Below, in pieces: positions 10,596 through 22,318 of a stretch of DNA of 64,000 bases. The DNA comes from Nilaparvata lugens (taxonomy: Eukaryota > Arthropoda > Insecta > Hemiptera > Delphacidae). Made by a program: the position numbers and the translations under genes. How positions within the stretch are numbered: position 1 is the first letter of the stretch; the number at the start of each line of letters is the position of its first letter. The DNA is taken from positions 51,402,970 to 51,466,969 of the forward strand of contig NC_052505.1 of assembly GCF_014356525.2 (NCBI RefSeq), given 5' to 3'. The notes beneath the pieces are model-generated. The model saw only the letters and a program-made list of their open reading frames with translations, searched no databases and was not told the origin of the DNA.

Positions 10596-12957
10596 GTTGA
10601 ACTCGCATTACTGATCCCTGAAAAAAAGTTGAAATGTTAGAAATCAAGTAGACCTATCTATAAGTCTCTATAGATTTATAGTTCAGTCACTATTATATAT
10701 ATATGAAGATAGAAGATTTCATTCGGCTCAAACAAAAATCCTCTCTAAATGGAGGTAGATTGATAAGGTTGAAAACTTTCAGTTCTGTTGTTTTAACATT
10801 TTGTTTTCAAATCACTTTCAAAAAGTTCATGTGGTACCTACTATTATGGGCCAAGTGAGATTAAGAGTTTTTTTTTCAAATATCCATCAGATGTTGACAG
10901 AGATTGCGTTTATTGTATAAATGCATGCTGCACTAAAACTTCAATGCTGAATCATCTTTAAACAGCTACCTAGTAAAAATACAGATATCAGAATGATCTT
11001 TTTGTTCTAGAATCAACTAAGACTAGGATTTTTGTTTGATTGCATCGTGGAGAATGAAAGAACTCTGTTTCTTTTTATAGGTAAGAATACACTTTTACAA
11101 TTTGCCACAACTATGTTCAGATAACAATCGTTGGAGACCGAATAACTATTTCTTTCTATACGTTCAAAAGAGAATCACACACTTCTCCACTTGCTTCCAG
11201 ACCATTGATAACATTATGCAGATTCTGTTGTCCATCAGAGTCTTGAAGAAAAATGTAATGTTCTCTTGAGAAGGTTATGCTTCTGGAAATCATTATCATT
11301 ATTAAATCAAATCATTATTCTTGTTTTACTTCATTCGATGACTTTCTTCACAATCTCCATAATGATGTCAACATACTTGAACAGAATATCTTTGATGGAA
11401 GATTTATTTATATAGTAGCAGCCATTTTAGAAAAGCCTTTGAAGAACTAGCTATTCCAATTACTCAGTTTTGGATGATCGAATGAGGATTTGCTCCAAAG
11501 CATGATCGGTTGTCACATTTATGGAATTTTCAAGGTTTCATTTGACAGAGAGTCAATGTATTGACTGTATAGAGTTGATGTTTCCTTATTGGAAATTATT
11601 TTCTACTTCTATGGTTTTTTTTATATTTTCTAGATATAACACAGACTCCATAACATAGTTTGTGTGATTGAATGAAAAAAGTATGGGATCTTTTCTCGTA
11701 CAGTTTCTATGTGCAATACCAGAGTCCTTCCTTATGAGCATGAATACAATTTACGATCATTTAAACTATGTTACAATAATCAGTCATAAATCTATAAAGA
11801 TTGAGTTATTAACATCTCGTTAATAACTTTGGTGTAAACGCAGCTTTAGAGTTCTATTTCCTTTGTAATCAAATATTCAGTCATATCACATGGGAGTAAT
11901 TGGCATTATTTGTGCTTCAACTGTAAATTTATATTAAGAAAATATTTTACTCCTGTTACACGGTGCTCTATATGGGGTAGCCTATATTATTTGTTTAACT
12001 TACTCCATTACTTGACTTTCGCAATTCCAAAGTGATCATTGAACTAAATCGAATAATTATTCTCTCTTAATGGAATATCAGTTTTTTATCGACTGAGAAT
12101 CACATATAGGATTCCTAACAAAATGGTTTATCATTGCAATGTAATCATAAATAATGATAATGAGATGAAGTTTGTAATTTTGACCATAATTTGTATATTA
12201 TGATGAGAATTATCAATTATTGAGACTTGAGAGTTGAAAAATCGTGTTCAGCGACCGAAAATACATAATATAGCGTTCGTGAAATACATAATTTGCATGC
12301 ATAGACTAGTAGGAGCGATACGATAGACAGGCCATTACGCGCATTAATCATGGGGGAGGACCGCGCCGCAGCGTAACAGTGCTACTTATCCCCCTCCCAC
12401 TACCGCATCTATGATCGAAACCCCCAAACTATATATATCATTGGATTCAGGAAGAGACGGCCTACAACGTTTATCGGGAGCTTTTTCCTCTAAGTCGGCT
12501 AATGACTTGAATATTCAAGAAATAACAAAAAGTCCATAATAAAAAAATACATTTTTTGAGATATTTTATTTTTTTACGGAAAAACTATGCGGTTTATCGC
12601 AAAAATGTAGAGGACCACATTGAAAGCCACTTATGTGTACATAATATTGAGAAAAAATTAAAAGCTGTACTATGAATAGTAACTGCAGGACAGGCGATTT
12701 TATAAGCGCGCGTTTTTTACAACTTACCCCCCTCCCCCCCAAGCTGTCGACCACCCTGGGACGTGACGACATCGAGTTTCACATACACTAAAGACCCCCT
12801 AACAATAATCCGAAGTCAAATTCTCTGCCTCTCTCATGTATGCTCAATGTAAGCCAGCGCCTGGACTATATTGTGTTTGAGACACTTCTGGCGCTATCAT
12901 AGTTTCACAACTATTCTGTTCCACACTCCTATCTCTTGCAGTTGTTAACCATATCTA
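10596..12957. other. cactin intron 2, middle part; no gene seen
   Basis: Long AT-rich stretch without supportable genes. A half-copy of the GCGTTTACACC MITE family lies at about 11800-11848. A GC-richer patch at 12300-12430 and a C-rich run at 12726-12750 have no recognisable content. Part of 10600-11800 may be the 5' flank of the Mutator/YqaJ element. Confidence 0.5.
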
Positions 12958-13195
12958 TAATAAAATAAAGAGTTGGCTTATACACACGTTCGGGAAAGGA
13001 AAATTATGTTTGACGCATCATCACGTCTGAACTATAGGACTAATTAACTTGAAATTTTGCATATAGGCTAGATTCTTAATTAACCAAGGATGGTTATAGG
13101 GCTATTTTCAATTCTTCATGATTTCATTACGTCAAGTTTTCAGATTATCAAGTTTGAAAATAGATCCTTGCGAAGCACGGGTTCCTGCTAGTATA
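12958..13195 (-). repeat. Dispersed repeat family B, copy 1
   Basis: Reverse complement of the repeat at 41205-41430. The shared core includes the 'agcaggaacccgtgcttcgc' head, a 'cctggttaattaagaatct'-like middle, a 'gttcagacgtgatgatgcgtc' segment and an 'ataagccaactctttattttatta' tail. Non-coding, so probably a SINE or another non-autonomous retroelement. Confidence 0.65.
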
Positions 13196-13724
13196 CTTAT
13201 AAAATTCTTATCTCACTGACTCACTGATCACGATTTCAGGAAAACTACTGGATGGATTGCAACAAAACTTGGAATATAGCTTCCTTATAAGTCCTAGGTG
13301 CTCACTAAGAAATCTTTTGGCGATATTTTAACTCTAAGGGTGGTTTTTAAGGGTTTAAAGTTCGTCTTTTAGCATGTATATTCTTCTTATCCCAATCTCT
13401 TGATTATAATTGAAATGTCCATATCATATGTTAGTATAGAACTATAATCTAGAGAGACTACCTCTTCGAAACAGTTGTTGACTGGTAACCAAATTAATAA
13501 TTTTGTCAGGTTGGCATTGTTGAGTTAACTTTGTTAGGTTGGCACCAAGTTGAAGATTAAAATGCATTTATCGCGGAAAAATTGATTGGGCACTGCTTCT
13601 TCAATCAGAGCTATTCCTGAGAATATTATATTACTGTATTATTAATTTTCCAATCACTTGATAATGACATTATTTATAGCCGGAACAGCTGTTGAACTTT
13701 TGTAATCATTCAATCAGGTACTTA

Positions 13725-13863
13725 GTGCCGGTTGCAAAAAAGCCGGATTATTTTCAATCCTTATAAATTCCAGTAGATCCATCTTTTTTAAATGGTCTTC
13801 TCTGATTTGGTTCACGTGAAATTAATCAGGATTAAAATTCAACCGGCTTTTGTGCAACCGGGC
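13725..13863. mobile_element. Short MITE with CCGGTTGCA inverted termini
   Basis: About 140 bp with imperfect terminal inverted repeats of 35-40 bp: left GTGCCGGTTGCAAAAAAGCC, right the complement of GCCCGGTTGCACAAAAGCCG, both continuing into GATTAAAATT-type sequence. No coding capacity. The target duplication is not clear. Confidence 0.7.
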
Positions 13864-14449
13864 CTTTGTGGGGGAAATTTTTGCATTCCTCTGGGAATTA
13901 ATCTCAATTCACTGTGATTAGATAAAACATTTCTGTATGAACAACTATGAATGATATTATAATTTCTTCTTTCGCAATAAATTTTTTATGCTTTTGCACT
14001 CCAGAGCGAAGCTCGGTCCCCGATATTGATGTCATTACATGACACAAGACAAACCTATTGATATTTATATTAATGAATCACAAGTAAATACTAAAGTTCT
14101 CAATTCAGATGGAAATTAAATTAAGTTACATGTTAATTTACATTCGAATTTCCATCCCTAAGCTTTTGGTTTCAAGCTAAGATTAAAGAAAGAAATCATA
14201 TAATGGTAGTCAATAATCAAAGTGATTGAATAAACTCTATTCAGAATTATTCAAATTAACATCAAAATGTCCACTTAAAAATTCCCACTTTAATATTTAT
14301 GGTAGTAAAGCTTAGGACATGAGAAATCAGCCACATTAAATGTTAGACTAATTATTATGAATGGACTCTTATATATAAATGGACTTCCATGAAAGAATCA
14401 GTGGATTGGCTGCTTTTACACTTTTGAATAAGTGAAACGAAGAGTAAAA

Positions 14450-14595
14450 AAGCTGCGTTTACACCAAAGTTATTAACAAAATGTAAACATTCGATGAACA
14501 TACAGTATGTGTTAGTCAAGTTCCGTTCAATCTAATAGAATCCATAAGGATTAAGTTATCATCATTTTGTCAATAACTTCGGTGTAAACCAGCTT
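14450..14595. mobile_element. MITE of the AAGCTGCGTTTACACC family, copy 1
   Basis: 146 bp, palindromic ends AAGCTGCGTTTACACCAAAG and the complementary CTTCGGTGTAAACCAGCTT, with TTATTAACAAAATG just inside. A second copy lies at 40431-40620 and a half-copy at about 11800-11848. Non-coding. Confidence 0.75.
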
Positions 14596-15636
14596 AAGCG
14601 ATAGGCTATGCCAGAAATTCCAGAATAAGCAAGAGATCCATGGATACCAGAGTCAACCAATTCCAAGTAAACTTGATTTGGAATTCTATTTTCAATTGCA
14701 TAAAGCGAAAGCAAAAATAACATGATCAGTGCTAATTTGATAACTGTCAACGAGAAATAGTAATTCCCAATGGATAAAGTCGAGTTCGACTCTTAAGCCC
14801 CGCCCAATATTCCACAAAATTCGTTGCAATTAATCTACTATTCTACAGAGCACTTCCAACACATCAATTAATAATTCAAATGATTAGACTCAATAATTCT
14901 CATGCCAAGCTGTGGCCTAGTTTCTTTATTTATTACCGATAGAGGGCAGATCATAAGATGCTCCTAGCAAATAGTAGGTCCGTGTTACAAAAAATTGAGC
15001 TGAGTCTCATCTCTGAGATAACTTGAGAGGAAAAATTGATCATCCAAGTGGCAGCTTATTGAAACAGAAATTTCCATCGTTTGTTGAAAACTAAAGAGGG
15101 GAAGAGAGAAAATTAACAGCTGTGGTTATAACAACTAGCAATATAATTTGAAAACATTGCATGATTCAATAAAAATATTCCCTGATGTCAAGATGAGTGC
15201 ATAAGAGCAACTGGGTGACACCATAAGGCATAGCTAACTTATGATTGCTTTTTAAAATACGCAGTTGAATGTATATTTCAACAGAGTTGAATGTGTTGTT
15301 CAAACTGAGGTGATAGCAACGCAACTAATCATCACACTTACTGACAACGATTTTTGGGTAACTAAGTATTATAGAAATGTATTTGAATGAAACTTGAAAC
15401 GGTCCTATATATAACATTTCCATCGAGGGAGAGCACATTTTCGGATACAAAATTCTATGACAGTGACGAGACTATATTAATTTATTATTCAAGTTATATT
15501 CAGCAAGCAATTTTTGTTTGTATGATGGATCTCAAAAACGATTATAACGGCTTTGGTAGAATTCAGGTTATAAATACTTTACAAAAATAATCTGAACATT
15601 TAATTCCCGTAGCGAAGAGCACGGGTACCCTGCTAG
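14596..15636. other. cactin intron 2, no gene seen
   Basis: AT-rich, no coding sequence. 15480-15636 ends in a CCCGTAGCGAAGAGCACGGG hairpin-like head typical of dispersed insect repeats. Confidence 0.5.
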
Positions 15637-16054
15637 TTCTGCATAAAATAATGACAAGGTATGTCAGTCACTATCATGTCACTGAATACTGAATGGAAAT
15701 GGAGTACCGGCAGGCCTATTAACAATAATGGAATACATTGATAATAGTTAGCAATTTTCATTACAGTGTCTGATTTAATTAATTGTATAAGGTAGGTACT
15801 TTTAAGAATAGATTGAAATGGAATAAACTGACTTGATATTCTGACTGTAATCCAACACTTTCGGTACATCGTCGACATCAAATTCTATAGATAGCAAAAC
15901 GTTTGTTAATGAATGAAGATGAGTAGAGTAGATAAACCGTTAGCGATAGAGATAATCTTCGATTGATATGAGCTTTGAAGAATCACTGCATTTCAATTAT
16001 TACGTTATTAGTCTATCATGATAGTGACATACCTTGTCATTATTTTATGCAGAA
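15637..16054. mobile_element. MITE, 418 bp, with about 38-bp inverted termini
   Basis: Left end TTCTGCATAAAATAATGACA then AGGTATGTCAGTCACTATCATG; right end is its complement with a 4-bp difference. The interior is non-coding. The flanks (CTAG / TAAT) do not give a convincing target duplication, so the superfamily is open. Confidence 0.75.
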
Positions 16055-16598
16055 TAATAAAGTCATTATACTATACTGTACACGACAAAATATATTCTGA
16101 CAGCTTTTATTTCATCATAATATTCCATAAACTGACTTAAAATTTAGAAGAATACGAAATGCTTATAGATATTAAATCATTAAGGGTTATGTTAAAGACA
16201 TCTTGTTAATGTGCAGAAAAAAGCCAAATCCAGAAATATATATTAATAAACTAATTCCACTTAATCAATCAAGCTATGATTGGACTAGTAGGACACGACT
16301 GAATTTTAAGATTAACAAAATCAACTTGAATGTTTGAGAAATGCTCATTAATCATTACGGTTAGTGTCGTAAGAATCGTTATTATTAGATTTATTATTTA
16401 ATTGTCCATACCGAAGAGAACTGTACAAAATTTTGGATTCTTCTTTGATAAAACAGTACTGAGACTTTTTAAACTGGAGAAAACATACAACACTTATTCA
16501 TTCATTATTATTATTATTTTTAATTTTTTTCAATCACTATTTGTTGTAAAATATAATGTAATGACTAGTGCATAAAACATTATCCAATATATCAGTAC

Positions 16599-19536
16599 TA
16601 GGGATGGGTATCGATACATCGATGTTTAAAAACATCGATGTTTCAACATCAAACATCGATGTTTTTAAACATCGATGTTTCAACATCAAACATCGATGTT
16701 TTTAACATCGATGTTTACTGTTCGATGTTTTTCACTTATCGATGGTTTTACCTAGACATCGGTCATCCGATGTTTTTCCCAACTAAAAAGTAAAAACAAA
16801 TCTAATTTTTTAATTTGAACAATTTTTTTTTTTTTTTGTTTGAAGAGGATTATCTTGAGAGCAATAAGCAATAGTAACAGAATTACAATCATTATCTCTA
16901 ACATATTGAGTGTAGTATTCTGTTTAGTGTTTTTTGTGAATATAGATCACTCTTGTTAAAGATCTCGCATAAGTTTCGATTTCCTGCAGATTGCTATTTT
17001 TATTTTTCAATCAGGCTCTCTGTATTTTTATGTGAGACTGTTGAATACTCTTGAAGATTTACATTACTTCTGTGGCCCGTGTCAAGGTTAGATAGTTAGT
17101 TATTTAGAATTGAATAAGAGGTCGGATTCTTTGTTTCTTAGGAAGAAAGAGTTTTTTCTTACTACAATAATTATTTCCTCAACATGTGTTTAACACTAAT
17201 TAATCTAGCTCTGGAAAAGAGGTCCTCGTATTGTAAGGAGTGCAGATATCCATATAAAAAAACTTAGTCCATTTTCATTTCCTAAAAAATCTATCAGGTA
17301 TTGAATGAATACGATATGAGTATCAATGATTGCTAAAATTAGCTTAGGGTGCTATTTCAAGACCGAATCCTCAAGGATATCCCGAGAGGTTTCAGACTAA
17401 ACCATGAAGATGACAAATCTTGTGAACTAGAGTTGATGTATCTTTCTAATCTGACTTCAATTATTTGAAAGACTGTTACTTGAATACCACAAGTCCAAAA
17501 TTGCTGTGATTCCAGTTAGTAACTGTTGAAATATTGGAACAATAGCTCCAGATAAAATTGTAATCACTTTAGAAGCTCTTTTTGTGCTCTACAATCTGAG
17601 ATCAGGTATAGCGATCTATCTCATATTCCAGGTACACCTGACAACAATGCTCCTTGTTCTGTGAAAAACACCTAATTTTCAGCTTCAAGCATCATCACCA
17701 ACTGCATTGTCCTCACATTGATATTTCGCACAACGACATAAGTTCTTGAGATTATGTTCTATGAGAATCACCCATAAGATACACTTCATTTCAGTATTCC
17801 CTAGTGGAGAGGCGCGCTTAAAAACACCTCAAGGATCAAAATTTCAAACACATAACTTTTGACACAATGCTCAGATTTCATCGTACTACACTTCATCCTT
17901 CTCGGTTCGTCACGGCGGTTCAAAATCATGCATAATAAGTCAAATTCGGTCGAAAAATGGAAAATTTATTGTTGAGTGTACTTAAGCCCATATTCCAATA
18001 CACAGAAAATGACCAATTTCTATATTCAAAGTTGCATGTCTTGTGAAATACTTCTGATAAAATTTCCAAATCTAGTGAGAATGTGAAAATTGTCCCCCTC
18101 TACTCACTCCAATAAATAATACTTTCGATTCCAAAACAATTTGGAAGTTAAGATTTTAAAAATGGCGATTTCAGTTTTTACATTTTTTTCGTAATTTTAC
18201 TGTTGATCAAGAGTTTCTAAAACGAGTCTGATACATCATAGAAACTTACGATTGATTACAAATTGTAGATAAATTCATCCTCTACGAGCTCAGTTGCCTG
18301 AAATACATATTGAATCACTTTTCGCTATCATAGAACTGCCAAAACCGTTAATATGAGAAAAATATCTACAATTTCCGGATTTTTTTCAACAATCAAATCT
18401 CACTTTACGAACAAATTTTTTCATGAATTGTTTACAGCAGATGAAATAGAAAATTCTATTGTACATTTCAAGATCATGTAATAATTTTTATAATAAGGGG
18501 TTATCGAGATACATAGCTTTGAATATAGAAATTGGCCATTTCTTATGTATTGAATATGAATAAGTACCTACACTCAACAATAAATTTTCAATTTTTTGAC
18601 CGAATTTGACTGTTGATGCATGATTTTGAACCGCCTTGGCGAGCCGAGAAGAATAAAGTGTAGTACGATGAAATCTGAGCATTGTGTCAAAAGTAAATTA
18701 TAAATGTTTGAAATTTTGATCCTTGAGGTGTCCTTAAGCGTGCCTCTACTAGGAAATACTGAAATTAAGTGCATCAAACGGGTGATTCTTACCCATGAAC
18801 TTATGTCATTGAGCGAAATATCAATGTGAGGACAAAGTAGATGGTGATGATTGTTGAAGCTGAAAATTAGGTGTTTTCCACAATACAAGGAGCATTGTTG
18901 TCAGGTGTACTTGGAAATCTATATGACATAGAGCGCTCTACCTGATCTCAGATTTTATAGCACAAAAATACGCCTAGAGGGATTTTGAAATATACATCTA
19001 AATTGTAACAATCGGAAGATATTGTTGATTAAAAACTAAAATTCATCAAAATTGATTTTTTCTTCAAATTTTACTCATTTTTGAAAAATTATAACAAAGT
19101 ACTCATTGGAGATAGAGAGTTCCGAGTGATCTAATTTTTTTCAGAATTATATAATCTTTGAGAGATTTGGCAGTAATAGCTGAAAACTGGAAAATGAGCC
19201 GAAAATACGAGGTTTTTGGGCTATCTTGTATCTGGCACAAGGAAATCTTGCATGAAGAAATTGGTTCTGGACTTCTCTTATGTACCCAAATAATATATTA
19301 AAAAATCAGAACTACAATATAAATTGCAAGCACACCCCCTTTTTTATGTCTATATTGACTGGACTAATAGTATCATCCATAAAAACGTAGGGCGATAAAC
19401 GATGTTTAAAAACATCGATGTTTGAAAACATCGATGTTTACTGGTCGATGTTTTTCACTTATCGATGTTAGGATGAGAAAAACATCGATGTTCAAAACAT
19501 CGATGTTTTGTCTTTCGATTTCGATACTCATCCCTA
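16599..19536. mobile_element. Non-autonomous foldback hAT element, 2.94 kb
   Basis: Flanked by the perfect 8-bp duplication ATCAGTAC (16591-16598 and 19537-19544). The termini are TAGGGATGGGTATCGA and the complement of TAGGGATGAGTATCGA, the hAT pattern of TSD and terminal repeat. Both subterminal regions carry clusters of the palindromic word AACATCGATGTT (about 16620-16740 and 19400-19510), which could be transposase-binding sites. The interior holds two long arms (about 17560-18095 and 18470-18985) that are inverted copies of each other around a roughly 380-bp loop. No transposase frame exists. It sits in cactin intron 2. Confidence 0.9.
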
Positions 19537-19544
19537 ATCAGTAC

Positions 19545-20169
19545 TGTGTTATTTTTAGTATCCAGATCTTTAGGCACTAATTCATTACTGATATAGAGTT
19601 ATCATGCCGATTTCAAGTGACTTTGAATACTCCCCTATACAGTATAGCTCGACACGAGCTGTGCATAAAATTTTGCTTAAATAATCCAAGTTGGCCCGTA
19701 ATGAAATATACTTTTCATACTATTAGAAATTATCCATATCAGCTCAAGATAGTGTGGTGATTATCCAATTATGAATAGTGCTATGAATAGAATGTTATGT
19801 ACTGATTATTAGTCTATATGTGCAATTAATTTAACAGTATTGAATTATTGTGTGATGTATTAATGTAAATTCGGGATACCGTTTTCCTTGTATTACTCAC
19901 TCCTCTATTATTAGTTGCATGTGTAATATAATAGTTGTATATTACCTGCATCTAGATTCATGTTACCTTGTCTTGTTGGCCTTGACGCCAGGCTGCAATA
20001 TGTTAGACAATGGTTAGATATTGGTGGCAATGTTGGGTGACAGCGGTGTAGTTTTGGGTGGTCCGGAGGCGGTGGCGGCCAGTTTCCAACCAACTTTAAT
20101 CATAAACAAGTTGTCCATGTATTGGCAAATATTTAGTATGTAGGCCTAATGTGTTGTGTTGCGTTGTAG
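19545..20169. other. cactin intron 2, 3' end; no gene seen
   Basis: No mobile element or gene recognised. The last about 170 bp before the exon at 20170 are GC-richer. The acceptor is TTGTAG. Confidence 0.5.
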
Positions 20170-20541
20170 GATTGAGGACGAGGAGCAAGCGGCGTGTACG
20201 ATGCTGAACGAGAGTTTTGCCGAGTACAGCTCGGGGGCATACAGCCCCACCTACCTGGCCCAGTGGCAGCTCGAGCCAGGTACCATCCTAACCACGCCCG
20301 AGGACGACGACAAGCGGCTGGACTTTGCTCGCCGCCTCCAGGTGGGTGGTAGAGGCGGTGCTGGGGGCAGCGGAGGTGCGGGGGCGGAGGAGAGCAGCGG
20401 TGGGGAGGCGGCACTGCAACGGGAGGCGCGCAAAGGCATGACCGCCGATGAGGCTGAGTTCTCGGTCGAGTCGGCGCTCGACAGTCACGTCTACCTCTGG
20501 TCCGACAAGTATCGGCCCAGGAAACCGCGCTACTTCAACAG
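20170..20541 (+). CDS. cactin: cactin, exon with Gly-rich insert and start of C-terminal domain
   Basis: The acceptor is TTGTAG ending at 20169 and the donor is AG|GTCACT after 20541. The exon encodes IEDEEQAA..., an SPTYL/LEPGTILTTPEDDDKRLDFARR stretch, a Gly/Ala/Ser-rich insert (about 25 residues, 20335-20415), and then the conserved start of the CactinC domain: DEAEFSVES, YLWSDKYRPRKPRYFNR. Exon phase matches on both sides. It is much more GC-rich than the surrounding intron sequence. The open frame continuing past 20541 is intronic. Confidence 0.95.
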
Positions 20542-21157
20542 GTCACTATTCATTTATAACATAAGATAATAATTTTATTCACTGTACATTTTACAATCTA
20601 CAGTTGAATACCGTCAACAAAATTTCAGTTCTTAATAAGTAAGTATAACATTTCACAATAATAATTACAATAAACAAGCACACATGGAAGCCAGTTATAA
20701 AAACTAGAGCGTACTTTCAACTTGTGCTACCTTGTACCAAGAATAGTAATAGTATTGCCTTGATCGCATAAGACGTGTGGAGAATGCAGCCGGCTATGGT
20801 GTGACGTCATGCTCCGACCTCTCGGCCCTGCTTAACATGCATTCAAACGTAAAAATGCCAAACTCTGAGCCCTCATAGCAAATTAACCATCAACACTACA
20901 TAGAAATGTGTGACATCTAAATTTTCAGCATTTTATCCACTTTGAAACAATATCAAAACTGCAATTTTCAGTTGCGATAGAGATTTCAGAGCGGACTGTC
21001 GTTTTCATTTCGAGCTCCGTTATCTGTATGCCGGTTCAAACACAGTTCATGCTATCGGTACAAGTTTATTGAAAAACTCGCAATCTCCGTGCAAGATCGT
21101 CAAATAGTATTTAAAAATTATTTTTCCTGTTCTCACTATTAAAAAAAATCAAATATT

Positions 21158-21853
21158 ATGGCTGACTCTTGTTCCAAGTGCAAATCTACTTTCAATAGCG
21201 CGAAGGAAATATTGGAATGCTGTGAGTGTAACAACTTTTTTCATCCAACATACACTAAAGTTCGTACGCTAGAAAACTTCAGAAAACTCGGAGCACGAAA
21301 AACAACTTGGAAGTGTGAAGAATGTAAGGAAAAATCCCCTTCTACAGATAGTGATATTGAACTTACTATAAATACTATTAAAGACTCGCTGACTCAATTA
21401 ATAAATGATAAATTTAGTCAACTAAATAAAACCATTTCCACCCTCAATACAACAGTCGAAAATTTAAAATCATCCATAGACAAAGTGCGTGAAGAAAACA
21501 AATCTATAAAAGAACAATGTCACAAACTGGAAACCGAAAATAATAAACTACGCAACGACATGAAAAGTCTTCAACAATATACCCGTTTGGACAATTTGGA
21601 ACTCGTTGGGATTCCTGAGACAGCGGGTGAGGATGTGTATGCTATCCTGGAAACTGTTGCTAGGGAAATTGCTACACCTTTCAAGAGAGACGAGATATCA
21701 ATCGCCCATAGAGCTCCTTCATCCAAAAATAAGACAAAATCTATTGTAATAGACAAATCTATTATTGTGCGTTTTTCATCTAGATCGACCAAATTAAATT
21801 GGAAAATAGCGGCGAAAAAAAGGACGATTAAATACCACCGATCTAAAGTGTAG
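21158..21853 (+). pseudogene. LINE ORF1 protein: PHD-like finger, coiled coil, RNA-binding part
   Basis: Starts at an ATG. Residues 1-50 hold a Cys/His finger (CSKC..., CCECNNFFH, WKCEEC) like the PHD-type fingers of LINE ORF1 proteins. Residues 65-145 form a coiled coil rich in Lys, Glu and Asn. Residues about 146-225 contain LDNLELVGIPETAGED, REIATPF and IAHRAPSSK...IIVRFSSR, the typical ORF1 domain. The frame stops at 21851, but a shifted frame to about 22050 (AYVWVSDAKIFVRKENRIPV) continues the family's C-terminus. One or more frameshifts have therefore truncated it. Confidence 0.8.
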
Positions 21854-22318
21854 CCTTCCACCGGGAAATATTTATCTAAATGATCATCTCACGTCCCACA
21901 ACAAGTTTCTCTTGAGTAAAGCAAAGAGTTTAAAAAGAACAATAAGTTAGCCTACGTTTGGGTCAGTGATGCAAAGATCTTCGTCCGGAAAGAACAGGAT
22001 TCTCCAGTGAAACTGATAATTAAGGATGAAGACCTCAAACCGTTTGAATAATACATTTGAGAATTTCAACAGGAGTAAAGTGTATGTATTCTCAGTGTGG
22101 CGATCTGTGTAGCGGAGAAAACTGTGAGTGCTGTCATCATTATTTTTTCTTTTCTCTGCTTCCACAAAAATATAGGAAGACATTTCATTTTTTATTCCTT
22201 ACTGTTTCTTGTGGTCTTCGTTGCGCCACCAAGACATTTTTTGTTAAATTTCATTTTGTTTTCTTCTTTTTCTCACTTCAACCTTCTTAACCTCTCCTTT
22301 TCTTAAAAAAAAATTTCT

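Noticed and set aside
16599..19536. Frames at 18488-18888 as transposase
   Set aside because: No hAT dimerisation or catalytic motifs; they lie in the inverted arm and are short.
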